Origin: an uncultured Clostridia bacterium
GTDB lineage: Bacteria > Bacillota > Clostridia > Oscillospirales > Ruminococcaceae
NCBI GenBank assembly: GCA_945829235.1
Contig: CALZUA010000001.1
Coordinates: 207,315-271,314, forward strand
Reading direction: 5' to 3'
Length of the DNA: 64,000 bases
The notes under the pieces were generated by a model. The model was given only the letters and a program-made list of their open reading frames with translations, did no database searches and was not told the DNA's origin. Of the stretch, positions 23,961 to 33,992 are shown in pieces. The position numbers and the translations under genes were made by a program. How positions within the stretch are numbered: the first letter of the stretch is position 1; the number at the start of each line of letters is the position of its first letter.

Positions 23961-24902
23961 CTACGCCTTAAACTGTTGAAGCCAATCCTTAATACACCGT
24001 TTCGTTGCAAAATGGATAGGTTGCGCCGCTAGACGAGAATATTGCTTTTTCACGTTCATTATGCTGTTGTCATCATCGATTTCTCTCAAAATATGGTTTA
24101 CATTTTGCGGTGTAAAACATTCTGCATTCGGTATCTCGGACAAAGCGGAAAGCCGTCTGTAATCGGTAGAATTATCTGCTGTACCGGTAATCGCCAGAAT
24201 GGGTTTTCCATATTGCTTAAGGAGTTCAACATATTCATCGGAGGAATGGGACGCGTGCTCTCTTATCCACTTTGCGTTGAGCATAGCGCCGCCGAAAAAC
24301 ACCCTGTCTTTCTTCGCAGAAACGCATTTTTGGAACATAGCGTTAACTTTTGCATCGGTTTTTTCCTGAGATGCCTGACTTCTCAGGAGCACACCGAGCA
24401 AGCCTTTTTTCTTTGCAAATTCCTCAGCCGCAAGATAATTCTGATAAAGCAGGCTATCCTTCATAGAGATTGCCGCTCCGCCCCAAAGCAAAAGTCCCGC
24501 AGTATCTTCTTTTGACGAAAGCAGAGTGGCTATCATTGCGCCCTCGCTGTGACCGCAGACAATAATTTTCGTTTCGTCCACATAGGGCAAGGCTTTCATG
24601 TAACGAATTACAGAAACAGCGTCGTCTGTGAGGTCGCAAAGCCCTGCCGTGTTGTAGTCGCCCGTTGTTTCAAAAGTCCCGCGCTTGTCATACCGCACGC
24701 ACACAAAGCCAAATTCCGCGAACATTTTCGCAATATTTTTATACAAGTCTGTCTTGAATTTCTTTTCATTTCCGTCACGGTCGGTCGTTCCCGTGCCCAT
24801 TATCAAAACAATTGCGGGGTATTTTTTGCTGTCGTCGGGATATGAAACGGTTGCGCCGATAGAAACGTTGCCCTTGATTGAAACTCTGTTTTCTTTAACC
24901 AT
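23961..24902 (-). CDS. Alpha/beta hydrolase (serine esterase/peptidase-like)
   Basis: A 313-residue alpha/beta-hydrolase. The oxyanion region VLIMGTGTTDRDGN (about 28-41), the RYDKRG segment (about 70) and the nucleophile elbow GHSEGA (about 118-123) are clear. An acid near TGTADNSTDY (about 240) and the catalytic histidine in NVNHILRE (about 275) complete the triad. The closest general group is acyl-CoA thioester hydrolase or dienelactone-hydrolase-like peptidase S9 relatives. The open frame extends to 24986, but the ATG at 24902 has AAGG eight bases upstream and lies one base after the stop of the regulator gene, so I choose it. It is presumably controlled by that regulator; the natural ester or peptide is unknown. 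Confidence 0.85.
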   Translation of the reverse strand: MVKENRVSIKGNVSIGATVSYPDDSKKYPAIVLIMGTGTTDRDGNEKKFKTDLYKNIAKMFAEFGFVCVRYDKRGTFETTGDYNTAGLCDLTDDAVSVIRYMKALPYVDETKIIVCGHSEGAMIATLLSSKEDTAGLLLWGGAAISMKDSLLYQNYLAAEEFAKKKGLLGVLLRSQASQEKTDAKVNAMFQKCVSAKKDRVFFGGAMLNAKWIREHASHSSDEYVELLKQYGKPILAITGTADNSTDYRRLSALSEIPNAECFTPQNVNHILREIDDDNSIMNVKKQYSRLAAQPIHFATKRCIKDWLQQFKA

Positions 24903-24903
24903 A

Positions 24904-25431
24904 TTATTTACCTTCTTCCTCGACCGGAGCAGAGATGAAAGATACGCTCCGCAGTTTTCCGTTTTCCTCTGCTTGATATTTTTCAATAACCGCCGCTATA
25001 TCCTGCATAAATTTATCAAAGCTGTCGTCAGTCAGCGTGAGAACACAAGTCCTCAGACTCAGGCGGTCTTTTTGCGGATTTGCGTTATCTTTACAGCCGT
25101 ATTTCTGAAACTTCATATACAGCTCCATCAAGAATTGATACGCGGTTTCCGAGATGTTGCTGTTAACGCCGGCAGACATTTTTTCGACATTGATAGCAAG
25201 CAACCGCTCCAGACTGCCCCTGACTTTTCGCTCCTCTTTTACAAGCAGGACTTCTTCATTCAGCAGGGTGTTGATATGCCGGTACAGCGTGGGTGCGGGC
25301 ACATCGGAAATTGCTTCGGAAATCTGTTTTGTTGTTGCCTCACCGTGCGTTTGCAGATACTGCATTACCCGTATTCTCACCGGATTTGAAAGCACCTTTA
25401 TAAGCTCCACTGTTCTCACAACCTTTCTCAA
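24904..25431 (-). CDS. ArsR/HTH_20-type winged-helix regulator
   Basis: The N-terminal ~75 residues form a winged helix (ELIKVLSNPVRIRVMQYLQTHGEATTKQISEAISDVPAPTLYRHINTLL), the pattern of ArsR/PadR-like DNA-binding domains. The remaining 100 residues are helical and would carry dimerisation or ligand functions. The start is uncertain: a TTG at 25431 would make the message almost leaderless, because the -10 is only six bases away. A GTG at 25410 gives MELIKVLSNPVR and lies after GAGAAAGG, which I find more natural. It is followed after one base by the hydrolase gene. Confidence 0.8.
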   Translation of the reverse strand: MRKVVRTVELIKVLSNPVRIRVMQYLQTHGEATTKQISEAISDVPAPTLYRHINTLLNEEVLLVKEERKVRGSLERLLAINVEKMSAGVNSNISETAYQFLMELYMKFQKYGCKDNANPQKDRLSLRTCVLTLTDDSFDKFMQDIAAVIEKYQAEENGKLRSVSFISAPVEEEGK

Positions 25432-25436
25432 ATATG

Positions 25437-25465
25437 ATTATATCATCATTTTTGATAAAAGTCAA
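25437..25465 (-). promoter_or_regulatory. Sigma-A promoter for the regulator/hydrolase operon
   Basis: Leftward TTGACT (25465-25460), 17 bp, TATAAT (25442-25437) with extended TGA, ending almost at the first codon. Confidence 0.85.
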
Positions 25466-25554
25466 GAGGGAAAACAAAATTTTATTGAAATCATTTGTCG
25501 GTGTAATTTTGCTTAGTGTTGAAGAATATAAAGACAACAGCAAGCCGCTTCCTC

Positions 25555-25583
25555 TTGACAAACCGCTTGAAACGTGGTAAAAT
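25555..25583 (+). promoter_or_regulatory. Sigma-A promoter for the large dockerin protein
   Basis: TTGACA (25555-25560), 17 bp, TAAAAT (25578-25583) with extended TGG; leader about 70 bases to the ATG at 25661. Confidence 0.85.
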
Positions 25584-25660
25584 ATAGATAAATTCACGAG
25601 AACTTGCAACGAAGAAACTAAATATAGGTGAATTTGATATTTTTGAGAAAGGAAGAAACT

Positions 25661-28600
25661 ATGAAAAAATCCTACAAAAGATGGCTGTCCGCGTCAATGG
25701 CGGCGGTTATGACGGTGAGCTCGGCTTATGTGTCGTAGCTTTTAACAGCAACCACCGCGCTTGCGGACTATGGCAACGAATATATTGCCACCAAAGACGA
25801 ATACACCAAACGGTGCTACAACGAGATTGCCACGGCAATAAAGGAAATTGCCGCCGGAAACTTAGAAAGTACGTCTGTTACCGTGAACTTTGACACGGCA
25901 ATAGAATATAACGGAACAAATCTCTCGATTGACACCGATGCGATTATGAAGGCGCTTCTTATCGAATATCCCTACGAAATGTACTGGTTTGATAAAACAA
26001 TCGGAATGTCAATATCATACTCGGTGAATACAGTCGGAACAAAGCAAACCGTTCCATCTGTAACGTTTAATTTTACAGTTGCGCAGGAGTACAAGGGTTC
26101 CGAAAACTTCACCGTAAACATCGCCAAGACCACTGCGGCAGCGGCAGCTTCAACAGAGGCAAAGGCTATCGTTGAAGCAAACAAGAGCAAGACCGACTAC
26201 GAAAAGCTGGTTGCCTACAAGGAAGCAATCTGCAATTTGGTTACATACAACACGTCAGCAGCGGCAGGCGGCGTGTCCTACGGCGACCCGTGGCAGCTTG
26301 TTTATGTTTTTGACGGTGATGAAAACACCAACGTTGTCTGCGAGGGCTATTCCAAGGCGTTCCAGTACCTCTGCGACCTCACCACGTTCAGCGACAGTTC
26401 CATAAGATGTGCAACCGTCACCGGCACTATGGCGGGAGGCACGGGCGCGGGCGGTCATATGTGGAATATCGTTACCGTTGGTTCAAATCACTATCTTGTT
26501 GACGTGACAAACTGCGATGGAAATTCAGTCGGCGCTGATGACTACCTGTTCTTGAAAGGCGCGGATTCCTCCTCTGCAACAGGCTGTACGTTCAACATAT
26601 CAAAAGAGGGATATCATCCTGCGACCGTAACCTATACATACGATAGTGATACCACAGCAATGTATAGCACCGACCTGCTCACCGTTTCCACAGAGGACTA
26701 CAACCCGCTTGCAAACCCGCTTGCAGGCACTTGCGGCGAAAGCGCGACTTGGGAGCTTACAACGACCGACGACGGCGTGACCTACACCCTTGCGATAAGC
26801 GGCACGGGAGCAATTTCGGACTATGACGAAAACTCTGCACCGTGGAGCGGCTACTTGGATAAAATTACCGCCGTGACTATCGGTGAAAATATCACGAAAA
26901 TAGGCGGCTATGCCTTCAGCGGCTGCGAAAAAGCCACAATAACCATTCCCGCCACAGTTACAGATATATACGGAAATGCATTTAAAGGCTGCACGATTGC
27001 TTTTGCAGAACGTTCCGCCAATCTGAATCTTTTTGACTACGCGCTTGCGGGAATAAAGAACACTTCGCTCGAACTTCCGATTTCGGTTTCAACTCTCAGA
27101 GGTCATCTTCTTGACGGTGCGAAAACAACCGAGCTTACCCTTAAAATCACCGATGGCTCAATTGAAGCCGATGCATTCGCGGGGTCTAATCTCACGACAA
27201 TAAACGCTCCGTGCAGTATAAAAAATGCACTTGAAACCGCCGTCAGCGGTTCAACCATAACGGTAGATGCTCCGCACAGCGATAATGAAGGAGCAGATGC
27301 GACTTGCTCTGTCTGCGGGAAAACAAACCTCTCCAGTAGTTCTGTTACCGTTACTCCGGCTTCTTTCACCTATAACGGCACAGAACAGACGGTTTCCTTT
27401 ACAGACCTTGATGCCGACAGTTACACCATAGTTTCCGGCGGCAAAGCAACCAATGCCGGCACAAATTACAGTGTAACAATCGAGGGCAGGGGCGATTATT
27501 ATGGCACAAAGAACGTAAGCTGGTCTATCGGCAAGGCTGACCCTGTCGGTGATAAAGACCGCGAAATAAACATTGTGCGCGGTGTCGGAACATTCACCGA
27601 GCCTACTTTCACGGGCGTTGACGGACAGCCGCTTGCCGGTGAAATAAAATACGGTCAATATGGGGATAGATTATATAATGATATAGTTGATGAACTCAAT
27701 GAGTTAGATTCCGATAGTGGTAATCATTTTATACCATATAAGTTTACTCCGAATGACGATACTAATTACAATACTGTAAGTGGTCAAATAGGTTTCTTTT
27801 TTTTCGATGTCGCATTCAAAGTAGGTAACGATACCGCAACAGCCGCAAACGCCGTTACCGTAAAGGCAAACCCGACCTACGGCGACGGCGATACTTGGGC
27901 GCAAATTCTCAAGCTTAATACGGGGCTGAAAGCCGTTATTGTCAACGAGTGGAATGAACCCACCGGTACAGAGGTAACAACAGGCTTCTCCCTTGTAATA
28001 GAAGGCGTTTCGGACACAAGCGTCAAGCCCAATGCAGGAACTTATACCTACAAGGTTCTTTTCACAGGCACTATCGGCGGCAAGACCTACACAAACCACG
28101 TTGTAGCAAGCGGAACCGTTAACATAGCGCAGAAAGAGCTTACCGTTACCGCAGGCGATTACAAGGTATCAAAGGTATATAACGGAACAACAGCCGCAGG
28201 CGCAGGCAGCGGAGATTTTTCTGTAACAGGAAAGCTTGCGGGTGATAGTGTTACGATAAACGCTACTACTATCGGCGAGTACACAAGCGCCGGAGTTGGC
28301 ACAAGCAACGTTGATGTTACGGTAACTATCGCCGATAACACGAACTATAAGCTCACCAACACAACCGTTTCCGTTCCCGCCGAGATAACCGCGAAGTCTA
28401 TTACACCAACGGTTGAGGTGACGGGTACTTACACCTACACAGGCTCGGCGATTACGCCAACCATTACGGTTAAGGACGGTGAAACTGCTCTTACAACAAA
28501 CGATTTCTCCGCGACAGTCACCAACAACATCAATGCAGGTACTGCAACGATTAAAATCACGGCAAAGTCCGGCGGAAACTACACATTCAGCGATGTTACA

Positions 28601-30163
28601 AATGATTTCACAATAGACAAGGCTGGCGCGCCGACTGTTTCGGATGTCAACATTGCTTTCGGTTGGAATACAATGGGCGAGCAGACAGCGGCTTTAGCTC
28701 TTCCGTCTGTTGGAACAGCCACGGCAAAGAGCGTTGTTATCACAGGTGATGACGATATTCTCGGCGATACGGCAACCTACACAGCAGATGGAATTAAGTT
28801 CACGCTTAACGAAAACACCGCCGAAAAGGTTGGAAAAACCGCGACAATCACGGTAACCTTTGAAACGCAGAATTATTTGGATTTCACGGCAAATTTGGTT
28901 GTTACGCTCACCGCAAAGAAGGATAGGAACACGCCCGAGTGCAAGCTGACGTTCGCGGTGAACAATGATACAATTACGGCGGTTATCGAAAAGGTTGACG
29001 GAGCGGAATACAGCTTTGACGGAACAACTTGGAGCGAGGCGAACACAGCTGTCGTTGCATCGAATACGGCTGTAAAGGCATATATCAGACTTGCGGAAAC
29101 CGATGAATACAACGCAAGCCCGATAGTATCCGCTGAGCTGACCTCGCCGAAGCTGACGGTAAAAGCGCCTGTTATTTCGCCAAAAGGCGGCAATTTCACA
29201 GGCTCGCAGACGATTTCTATTTCTTGCGGCACCAATGGCGCGACAATCTACTATACTACGGACGGCTCAAAGCCGACAACCGGCAGTGCGCGTTACACCC
29301 AGCCTTTTACAATTTCGGAAACGACAACTGTTCAGGCGATTGCGGTTAAGGACGGAATGACAGACAGTGGTGTTGTAACCGAGGTTTACACCAAAAAAAC
29401 CTCTTCCGGCATCAACACGGGCGGTGGTTCTTCAAGCGGCTCCGGCGGCTCTTCGGGCGGTTCTTCTTCGACAACAAAGTATCCGTCAGTTGACGGAAAG
29501 ACAACAACTTGGTCGGATGTTGCAAGCGACATTGAAAAGCTCCCCGAGGGCAAGACCGAAACCATCAGCCTAAACGGTATTACAACCGTTCCTGTTGAAG
29601 TTATTAAGGCAATTGCGACATCGAATGCTGAGGTAACGCTTAAGGTTGATAGTGTGTTCAGTTGGACAATCAACGGCTCTGAGCTTGACGATAAGAACGT
29701 ACAGGGTGCCGACCTTTCGATTACAAAGACAACAGTTTCGGGTACAAACGAGCTTCGCGGTGTTGTCGGAACAGGCTTCAAAAGTAACGGAACAAACGTA
29801 AAGTCCGAACTCAACATCAACTTCAAGTCAACGCATTCCGGTGAATTTGCGAATTTGTTCAAGAAGGTTGACGGAAAGCTTGTTTTCGTGGATAATGTAA
29901 AAATCGATGAGAACGGTGCGGCAATCGGTCTTGAGGTGAGCGAAAAGGGCGAGTATGTTGTAATGCTCGGCAAGTTCAGCGACCGCGCAGGCGATATGGA
30001 TAACGACGGTGTTATGAACGCGAAAGATTCGCTGGCGGTAATCAAGAATTTCCTCGAAATCGAGAAAGGCGCAAACCCGTTTGTTGCCGATATGAACGCC
30101 GATGGTCGTATCAATGCTAAAGATGCGTTGATTATAATGAAAAAGTTTATTGGGCTTGAGTAA
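25661..30163 (+). CDS. Secreted dockerin protein with transglutaminase-like domain; amber codon in signal peptide
   Basis: The main open frame (25883-30163, 1426 residues from a GTG) is the body of a larger secreted protein. The upstream frame 25661 (ATG after AAAGGAAG) encodes a signal peptide, MKKSYKRWLSASMAAVM and following. It is in the same frame but stopped by TAG at 25736-25738; translation past it gives LLTATTALADYGNEY. Domains, numbered from 25883, are as follows. A transglutaminase-like triad is C153/H192/D207 (VCEGYSKAF, GGHMWNIV, YLVDVTNCD). One or two LRR_5 repeats lie at about 300-345. MBG/YDG-type beta domains span about 490-950, and a chitobiase-like Fn3 repeat about 1075-1150. 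A Gly/Ser linker follows, then an X-domain and a C-terminal type I dockerin (two DxDxDGxxNAxD repeats, about 1370-1426). Such proteins dock to a cohesin scaffold. With the amber codon, export would be lost. Confidence 0.85.
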
Positions 30164-30389
30164 GGTTAAATGAATAAAAGGTTGCGTGGATACTCTGCGC
30201 AACCTTATCCGAACTCAACGAGCCTGCCGGACTTTTCCCGCCGAGGTAATAAAGGAAATCGCGGAAAATAGCTGTTGTAACGTTCAAGGTCAACAGAGCG
30301 TTCAACGCTCAAGGACTATGATTTCCTGATAAATGTAAAAACTGCAAGCGGCACGGAACAGTCGGAACAGGTACTTTTAGATATGACAA
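30164..30389 (+). other. Intergenic region with decayed coding remnant
   Basis: A 9-bp hairpin (30179-30207, AAGGTTGCG/CGCAACCTT) follows the dockerin stop without a T run. From about 30210 short pieces in shifting frames read ELNEPAGLFP and AEVIKEIAEN, similar to VPVEVIKAIATSN of the X-domain just upstream. A piece at about 30310-30424 reads DYDFLINVKTASGTEQ. This looks like a leftover of another secreted protein of the same kind, but it is too short to name. Confidence 0.35.
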
Positions 30390-30424
30390 AAAACAGCGGT
30401 ATTTTGAGTACCGCTGTTTTTGTT
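30390..30424. terminator. Bidirectional terminator between convergent dockerin genes
   Basis: Perfect 12-bp stem AAAACAGCGGTA (30390-30401) / TACCGCTGTTTT (30409-30420) with a 7-base loop, flanked by A and T tracts. Confidence 0.92.
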
Positions 30425-32445
30425 TAAATTATTTCGAGTGACATTTGGATTATTATCAGGGCGTCCTTTGGGTTGATAACTTTGTCGTTGTTAACATCAC
30501 AAAACTCGGGGTTCGCGCCTTTCTCCATTTCCAAAAAATGCTTGAGCACGGCAAGAGAGTCATTTGCGTTCAGGATACCGTCGTTGTTCATATCACCGGG
30601 AAGGTCGCTAAACTCGCAGAGCATTACGATATAATCGGCTTTTTCGGAAACCTTTGAGAGAGTTGCTTTCCCGTTTTTGTCAAGCTTTGCACAAGCAACA
30701 AATTTTTTCTCACCGTTATCGTTCTTGTAGAGGTTTGCAAATTTACCTGCGTGAGAAGCATCAAAAGTTAGTTCAAGCCCTTTGGCGGTGAACGCTTCGT
30801 TCGTCTTGAAGGAAGCTCCGTTGACACCGCGCAAGCCGTCAACCTTGAGATTTTCGACAATGTTGAATTCAGCGGTAACCGTGCCGGTATACAGACCTTT
30901 TCCCGTAATTGTAGCGGTTGCCGTTCCGATTTCCATATTGTTTGTGTAATCAACGGTATAGTCCACGCCGTTTTTCAGCGTGTATCTTCCGTCTTTCAGC
31001 GTAACAGCGGGTTTCACGAGTTTTCCCGAATAAACTTGGTCGGCGATTTTTGTCAGCATTGTCGAGGAAAGACTTATCGGCAAATCATCGCTCTGCTCGA
31101 TAACACCGCCTGTTGTCATATCATTGGAAACGAGCGTGTACTTTCCGCTGGGACGGTAAAATGTAAGCGGATTTGCACCCTCTCCGTTTGGAGTTTTGCG
31201 AAGCAGAATTGCCGAGAACCATTCCTTAGTTTCCTCTTCATATCCATATTTTTCCGAATTATGAACCATATCTATCATAGAACCATCTATTTCATTTGTT
31301 TCGGTTTCTATTCCGTGCATAATTTCATGCACCATTGTACTTTCGTCAAACTCGCCTTCATGATAAGAAAAAGCACAACCTCCATTGCAGGAAATCTCAC
31401 AAATGTTGATGCCCTTGTATTTATTTCCGCCAAGTCCCCACCAACTGCCTATTTCAGCCAAGGGAGCAAAAACGATTATTTGCTGATAAGTCTTTTGCGC
31501 GATGTATTTGTCAAGCACTTTTGAAACACATTCAGCGTCAAAATTTAGGCAAAAGCTATTAAATTCTATCACCTCGCCGTTATAAGAGGATGTGCTGTTA
31601 TATACCTCAACTTCTGTTACAGGCTCATCAACAGTAACAAAGTCGATATCTCTGATGTTAATATTACCTTCGGACATTTCAGACATGGAGGTTTTCAGGT
31701 TGTTTGTAACAGCCTTAACCGCTTCATAATCTTCGTCTGATAAAGTGGTTTGATAACGCGATTTTCCGGTACCGGCAGGCTGAAAAGAAGTATCTTTCCC
31801 GTTAAAGTCTTCATAAATGTCAACGTTTTTGAAAATTACCGCAAGAACGTTCCACTGATTTGTGGTTTTTTCCTTTTCCAGCTTTATGTCGCTGAACCAA
31901 GCCGTGCCTTTGCATTTAGACCAATAATCACCGTTCAGCAGTCTGAAGCAATATTCTTTTTTCTCGCCGCCGGTTCTAATCAAACACTCCAGCTTTGTCC
32001 AATCATTATCGTGATACACCTCTGATTGTGTCACCCAAGTCAACTCGCCGTCAACAACAGTGTAAATATCAAGAACTGCGCCGGAGTTATAATACATCGA
32101 ATCCGGCGAAAGCTCATAGCCCGAATACTTTACCATTGCGGAGAATTTGTATGTTGTATAAGGCTCAAGTTCAACTGTTTTTTCAACACAACCGAAATCG
32201 TAATCCTCCGAATTTGTAATCTTTATAGAATATCTGCTGTCTTTGTAATATGTACCGGCATCGATGGAGATGTCGCTCGTTTCATTCCAGCCGATATATT
32301 TCTGATATGTATCATCTTCCCAGCCCACATACCAAACATCTCTTGGACTTTGTGCAAAGGCAGACGCGCCTGTTGTCAACAGCACGGAAAGTGCCAAAAT
32401 CATTGCCGCAAACAGCGACAAAACATTTTTTATTTTTCGTTTCAT
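30424..32445 (-). CDS. Secreted dockerin protein with HExxH metalloprotease motif
   Basis: A 673-residue protein with a signal peptide (MKRKIKNVLSLFAAMILAL, cleavage after ASAFA near 30). A carbohydrate-binding-like beta domain follows (about 33-190: ETSDISIDAGTYYKDSRYSIKIT...WFSDIKLEKE). The middle region carries a zinc-protease motif H373-E374-x-x-H377 (MVHEIMHGIE), then an MBG-like domain (about 495-560), an X-domain (about 570-625) and a type I dockerin (about 630-673, GDMNNDGILNANDS and CDVNNDKVINPKD). GGAGGAAC places the start at 32445 rather than the frame's first codon at 32466. A cellulosome-type protein that cleaves protein is unusual; the peptidase family and its third zinc ligand are not certain. 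It faces the other dockerin gene and shares its terminator. Confidence 0.85.
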   Translation of the reverse strand: MKRKIKNVLSLFAAMILALSVLLTTGASAFAQSPRDVWYVGWEDDTYQKYIGWNETSDISIDAGTYYKDSRYSIKITNSEDYDFGCVEKTVELEPYTTYKFSAMVKYSGYELSPDSMYYNSGAVLDIYTVVDGELTWVTQSEVYHDNDWTKLECLIRTGGEKKEYCFRLLNGDYWSKCKGTAWFSDIKLEKEKTTNQWNVLAVIFKNVDIYEDFNGKDTSFQPAGTGKSRYQTTLSDEDYEAVKAVTNNLKTSMSEMSEGNINIRDIDFVTVDEPVTEVEVYNSTSSYNGEVIEFNSFCLNFDAECVSKVLDKYIAQKTYQQIIVFAPLAEIGSWWGLGGNKYKGINICEISCNGGCAFSYHEGEFDESTMVHEIMHGIETETNEIDGSMIDMVHNSEKYGYEEETKEWFSAILLRKTPNGEGANPLTFYRPSGKYTLVSNDMTTGGVIEQSDDLPISLSSTMLTKIADQVYSGKLVKPAVTLKDGRYTLKNGVDYTVDYTNNMEIGTATATITGKGLYTGTVTAEFNIVENLKVDGLRGVNGASFKTNEAFTAKGLELTFDASHAGKFANLYKNDNGEKKFVACAKLDKNGKATLSKVSEKADYIVMLCEFSDLPGDMNNDGILNANDSLAVLKHFLEMEKGANPEFCDVNNDKVINPKDALIIIQMSLEII

Positions 32446-32494
32446 AAAAGTTCCTCCACAATACAATTCAAATGAACGTATATGTTACCACATT

Positions 32495-32523
32495 ATTATA
32501 TCAGATAAATATTGCAAATTCAA
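32495..32523 (-). promoter_or_regulatory. Sigma-A promoter for the dockerin metalloprotease
   Basis: Leftward TTGAAT (32523-32518), 17 bp, TATAAT (32500-32495) with extended TGA. Confidence 0.8.
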
Positions 32524-32654
32524 TTATAAAATGCAACAAAATTTGCTGAGTGAAATAAGCAAAATAGCTAAACAGACAATATATGAACGGATTGGGTAAT
32601 GCTTGTGTATTAGCGGCGATTAAACGCTCGCGCGAATTAAAATTGAAAAATTTA

Positions 32655-32683
32655 TTGCAAAAATTGACAATTTGTGATATAAT
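32655..32683 (+). promoter_or_regulatory. Sigma-A promoter for the FecR/HD-GYP/cyclase operon
   Basis: TTGCAA (32655-32660), 17 bp, TATAAT (32678-32683) with extended TGA. A TTGACA at 32664-32669 is a better hexamer but stands only 8 bases from the -10 and cannot be its partner. Confidence 0.8.
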
Positions 32684-32713
32684 GAAAATACAATATTTTT
32701 AAGGGAGTAATAT

Positions 32714-33955
32714 ATGAAAAATTTTCTTTCATCGACAAAAGGAAAAATAATCGCGGGAGCGGTTACGCTTGCGGTAATTGCAGGTGTTGTTGTGCTGATT
32801 ATTCTGTTGAACACGGGTTACAGAAACATTCGCGTTGAGAATTTGAGCGGAACAACAAAGGTAACATCGTTAATGAGCATTTCTGACGCGTTCAAAGGAC
32901 AGAATCTGATAAGCGGCGACAAGGTTGAGGTTTTTGAAAAATCATCTTTAACGCTTGCGCTTGATTCGGACAAGCACGTTGTTGCAAACGAGCTGACGAA
33001 ATTCAGCCTTGAAGCGTTCGGTGCTGAGGGAAAAGATACGAGAACGGTCATTCACCTCGAAAAAGGCACAATTTCAAATCAAATCGACAACAAGCTGCTG
33101 CCGTCCGAGAGTTATGTCGTTGAAAGTCCGAACGCTTCGATGTCGGTTCGCGGAACGATTTTCTCGGTGAACGTATTTTTCGATAACGAGGGGCTTTGCC
33201 ATACCGTTGTTGAGGTTAATCAGGGAGTTGTTGAGTTTGCCGAAAAGGGCACTGGAAACGACGAAGTCAAGACGCTCAATGCTGGTGAAAGCGCTTCTGT
33301 TATTTCTCGCGTTATCGAGAAAGGCGATGACAATTCTAGCGTAAACAGCGGCAATAGTTCTTTCGGCATAAATTCCGGCGGCTCGGCTCAGAAATTGACT
33401 TTCGGCGATTTTGTGTACATATATAATGAAACACTCGGCGGAATTGAAATCAAAAAATACAAAGGCAATGATGAAATTGTGAGTATTCCTTCGGAAATTA
33501 ACGGGGAAAAGGTTGTGAAAATCGGAAATAGTGCGTTTTGGAAATGCGAAGTAACAAGTGTGACTATTCCGGACGGCATTACTGAAATTGATAATTGTGC
33601 GTTTCTTGATTGCGTCAGACTTACAAGTATAGTAATTCCGGACAGCGTTACAAGAATAGGAGAAGCTGCGTTTAGTGCATGCAGAGGACTTAAAAGTATA
33701 GTAATTCCGAACAGCGTTACCCAAATAGAAAAAGGTGTGTTTAACTGCTGCGGACTTACAAGCATAACAATCCCGGACAGCGTTACAGTAATAGAAAAGT
33801 ATGCGTTTGAATCCTGTAACCAACTTCATAGTATAGTAATCCCCGACAGCGTTACAAGAATAGGAAAAGCTGCGTTTGTCAGATGCACCGCAACAATAAC
33901 ATACAAAGGCAGAACCTACACTAATGACAATTATGACGATTTGTACACAGAATAA
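32714..33955 (+). CDS. Membrane-anchored FecR-domain protein with LRR_5 repeats
   Basis: A 413-residue protein with one N-terminal transmembrane helix (about 11-35) and an extracellular FecR-like domain (about 60-195). That domain has the typical segments EVFEKSSLTLALDSDKHVV, ESPNASMSVRGTIFSV and HTVVEVNQGVVEF. A short Ser/Gly linker follows, then five BspA-type LRR_5 repeats of about 23 residues (I-P-D-S-V-T-x-I-G-x-x-A-F-x-x-C). It ends with the shared ITYKGRTYTNDNYDDLY tail. FecR domains relay outside signals in other bacteria; here the module is fused to a surface-type repeat domain. AAGGGAG precedes the ATG. It is 37 bp upstream of the HD-GYP gene with no terminator between, so the two are probably one operon. 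Confidence 0.85.
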   Translation: MKNFLSSTKGKIIAGAVTLAVIAGVVVLIILLNTGYRNIRVENLSGTTKVTSLMSISDAFKGQNLISGDKVEVFEKSSLTLALDSDKHVVANELTKFSLEAFGAEGKDTRTVIHLEKGTISNQIDNKLLPSESYVVESPNASMSVRGTIFSVNVFFDNEGLCHTVVEVNQGVVEFAEKGTGNDEVKTLNAGESASVISRVIEKGDDNSSVNSGNSSFGINSGGSAQKLTFGDFVYIYNETLGGIEIKKYKGNDEIVSIPSEINGEKVVKIGNSAFWKCEVTSVTIPDGITEIDNCAFLDCVRLTSIVIPDSVTRIGEAAFSACRGLKSIVIPNSVTQIEKGVFNCCGLTSITIPDSVTVIEKYAFESCNQLHSIVIPDSVTRIGKAAFVRCTATITYKGRTYTNDNYDDLYTE

Positions 33956-33992
33956 CCGATTTGTTTTCGGTGAATTACAATAGGAGCGTAAA

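Noticed and set aside
24042..24515. Forward-strand 157-codon frame over the hydrolase
   Set aside because: Antisense to a well-conserved alpha/beta-hydrolase with visible catalytic motifs; no ribosome site.
17478..25738. Stop-codon recoding as explanation of the TAA and TAG interruptions
   Set aside because: TAA, TAG and TGA all end ordinary genes in this window, and the interrupted genes use different stops.
32664..32683. TTGACA at 32664 as the -35 of the FecR operon
   Set aside because: Only 8 bases separate it from TATAAT; TTGCAA at 32655 has the correct 17-bp spacing.
33540..33900. Regular ~69-bp repetition resembling a CRISPR array (also 40270-41090, 41530-42400, 59220-60440)
   Set aside because: The period is the coding repeat of LRR_5 proteins; units are imperfect and in frame, with no unique spacers or cas genes.
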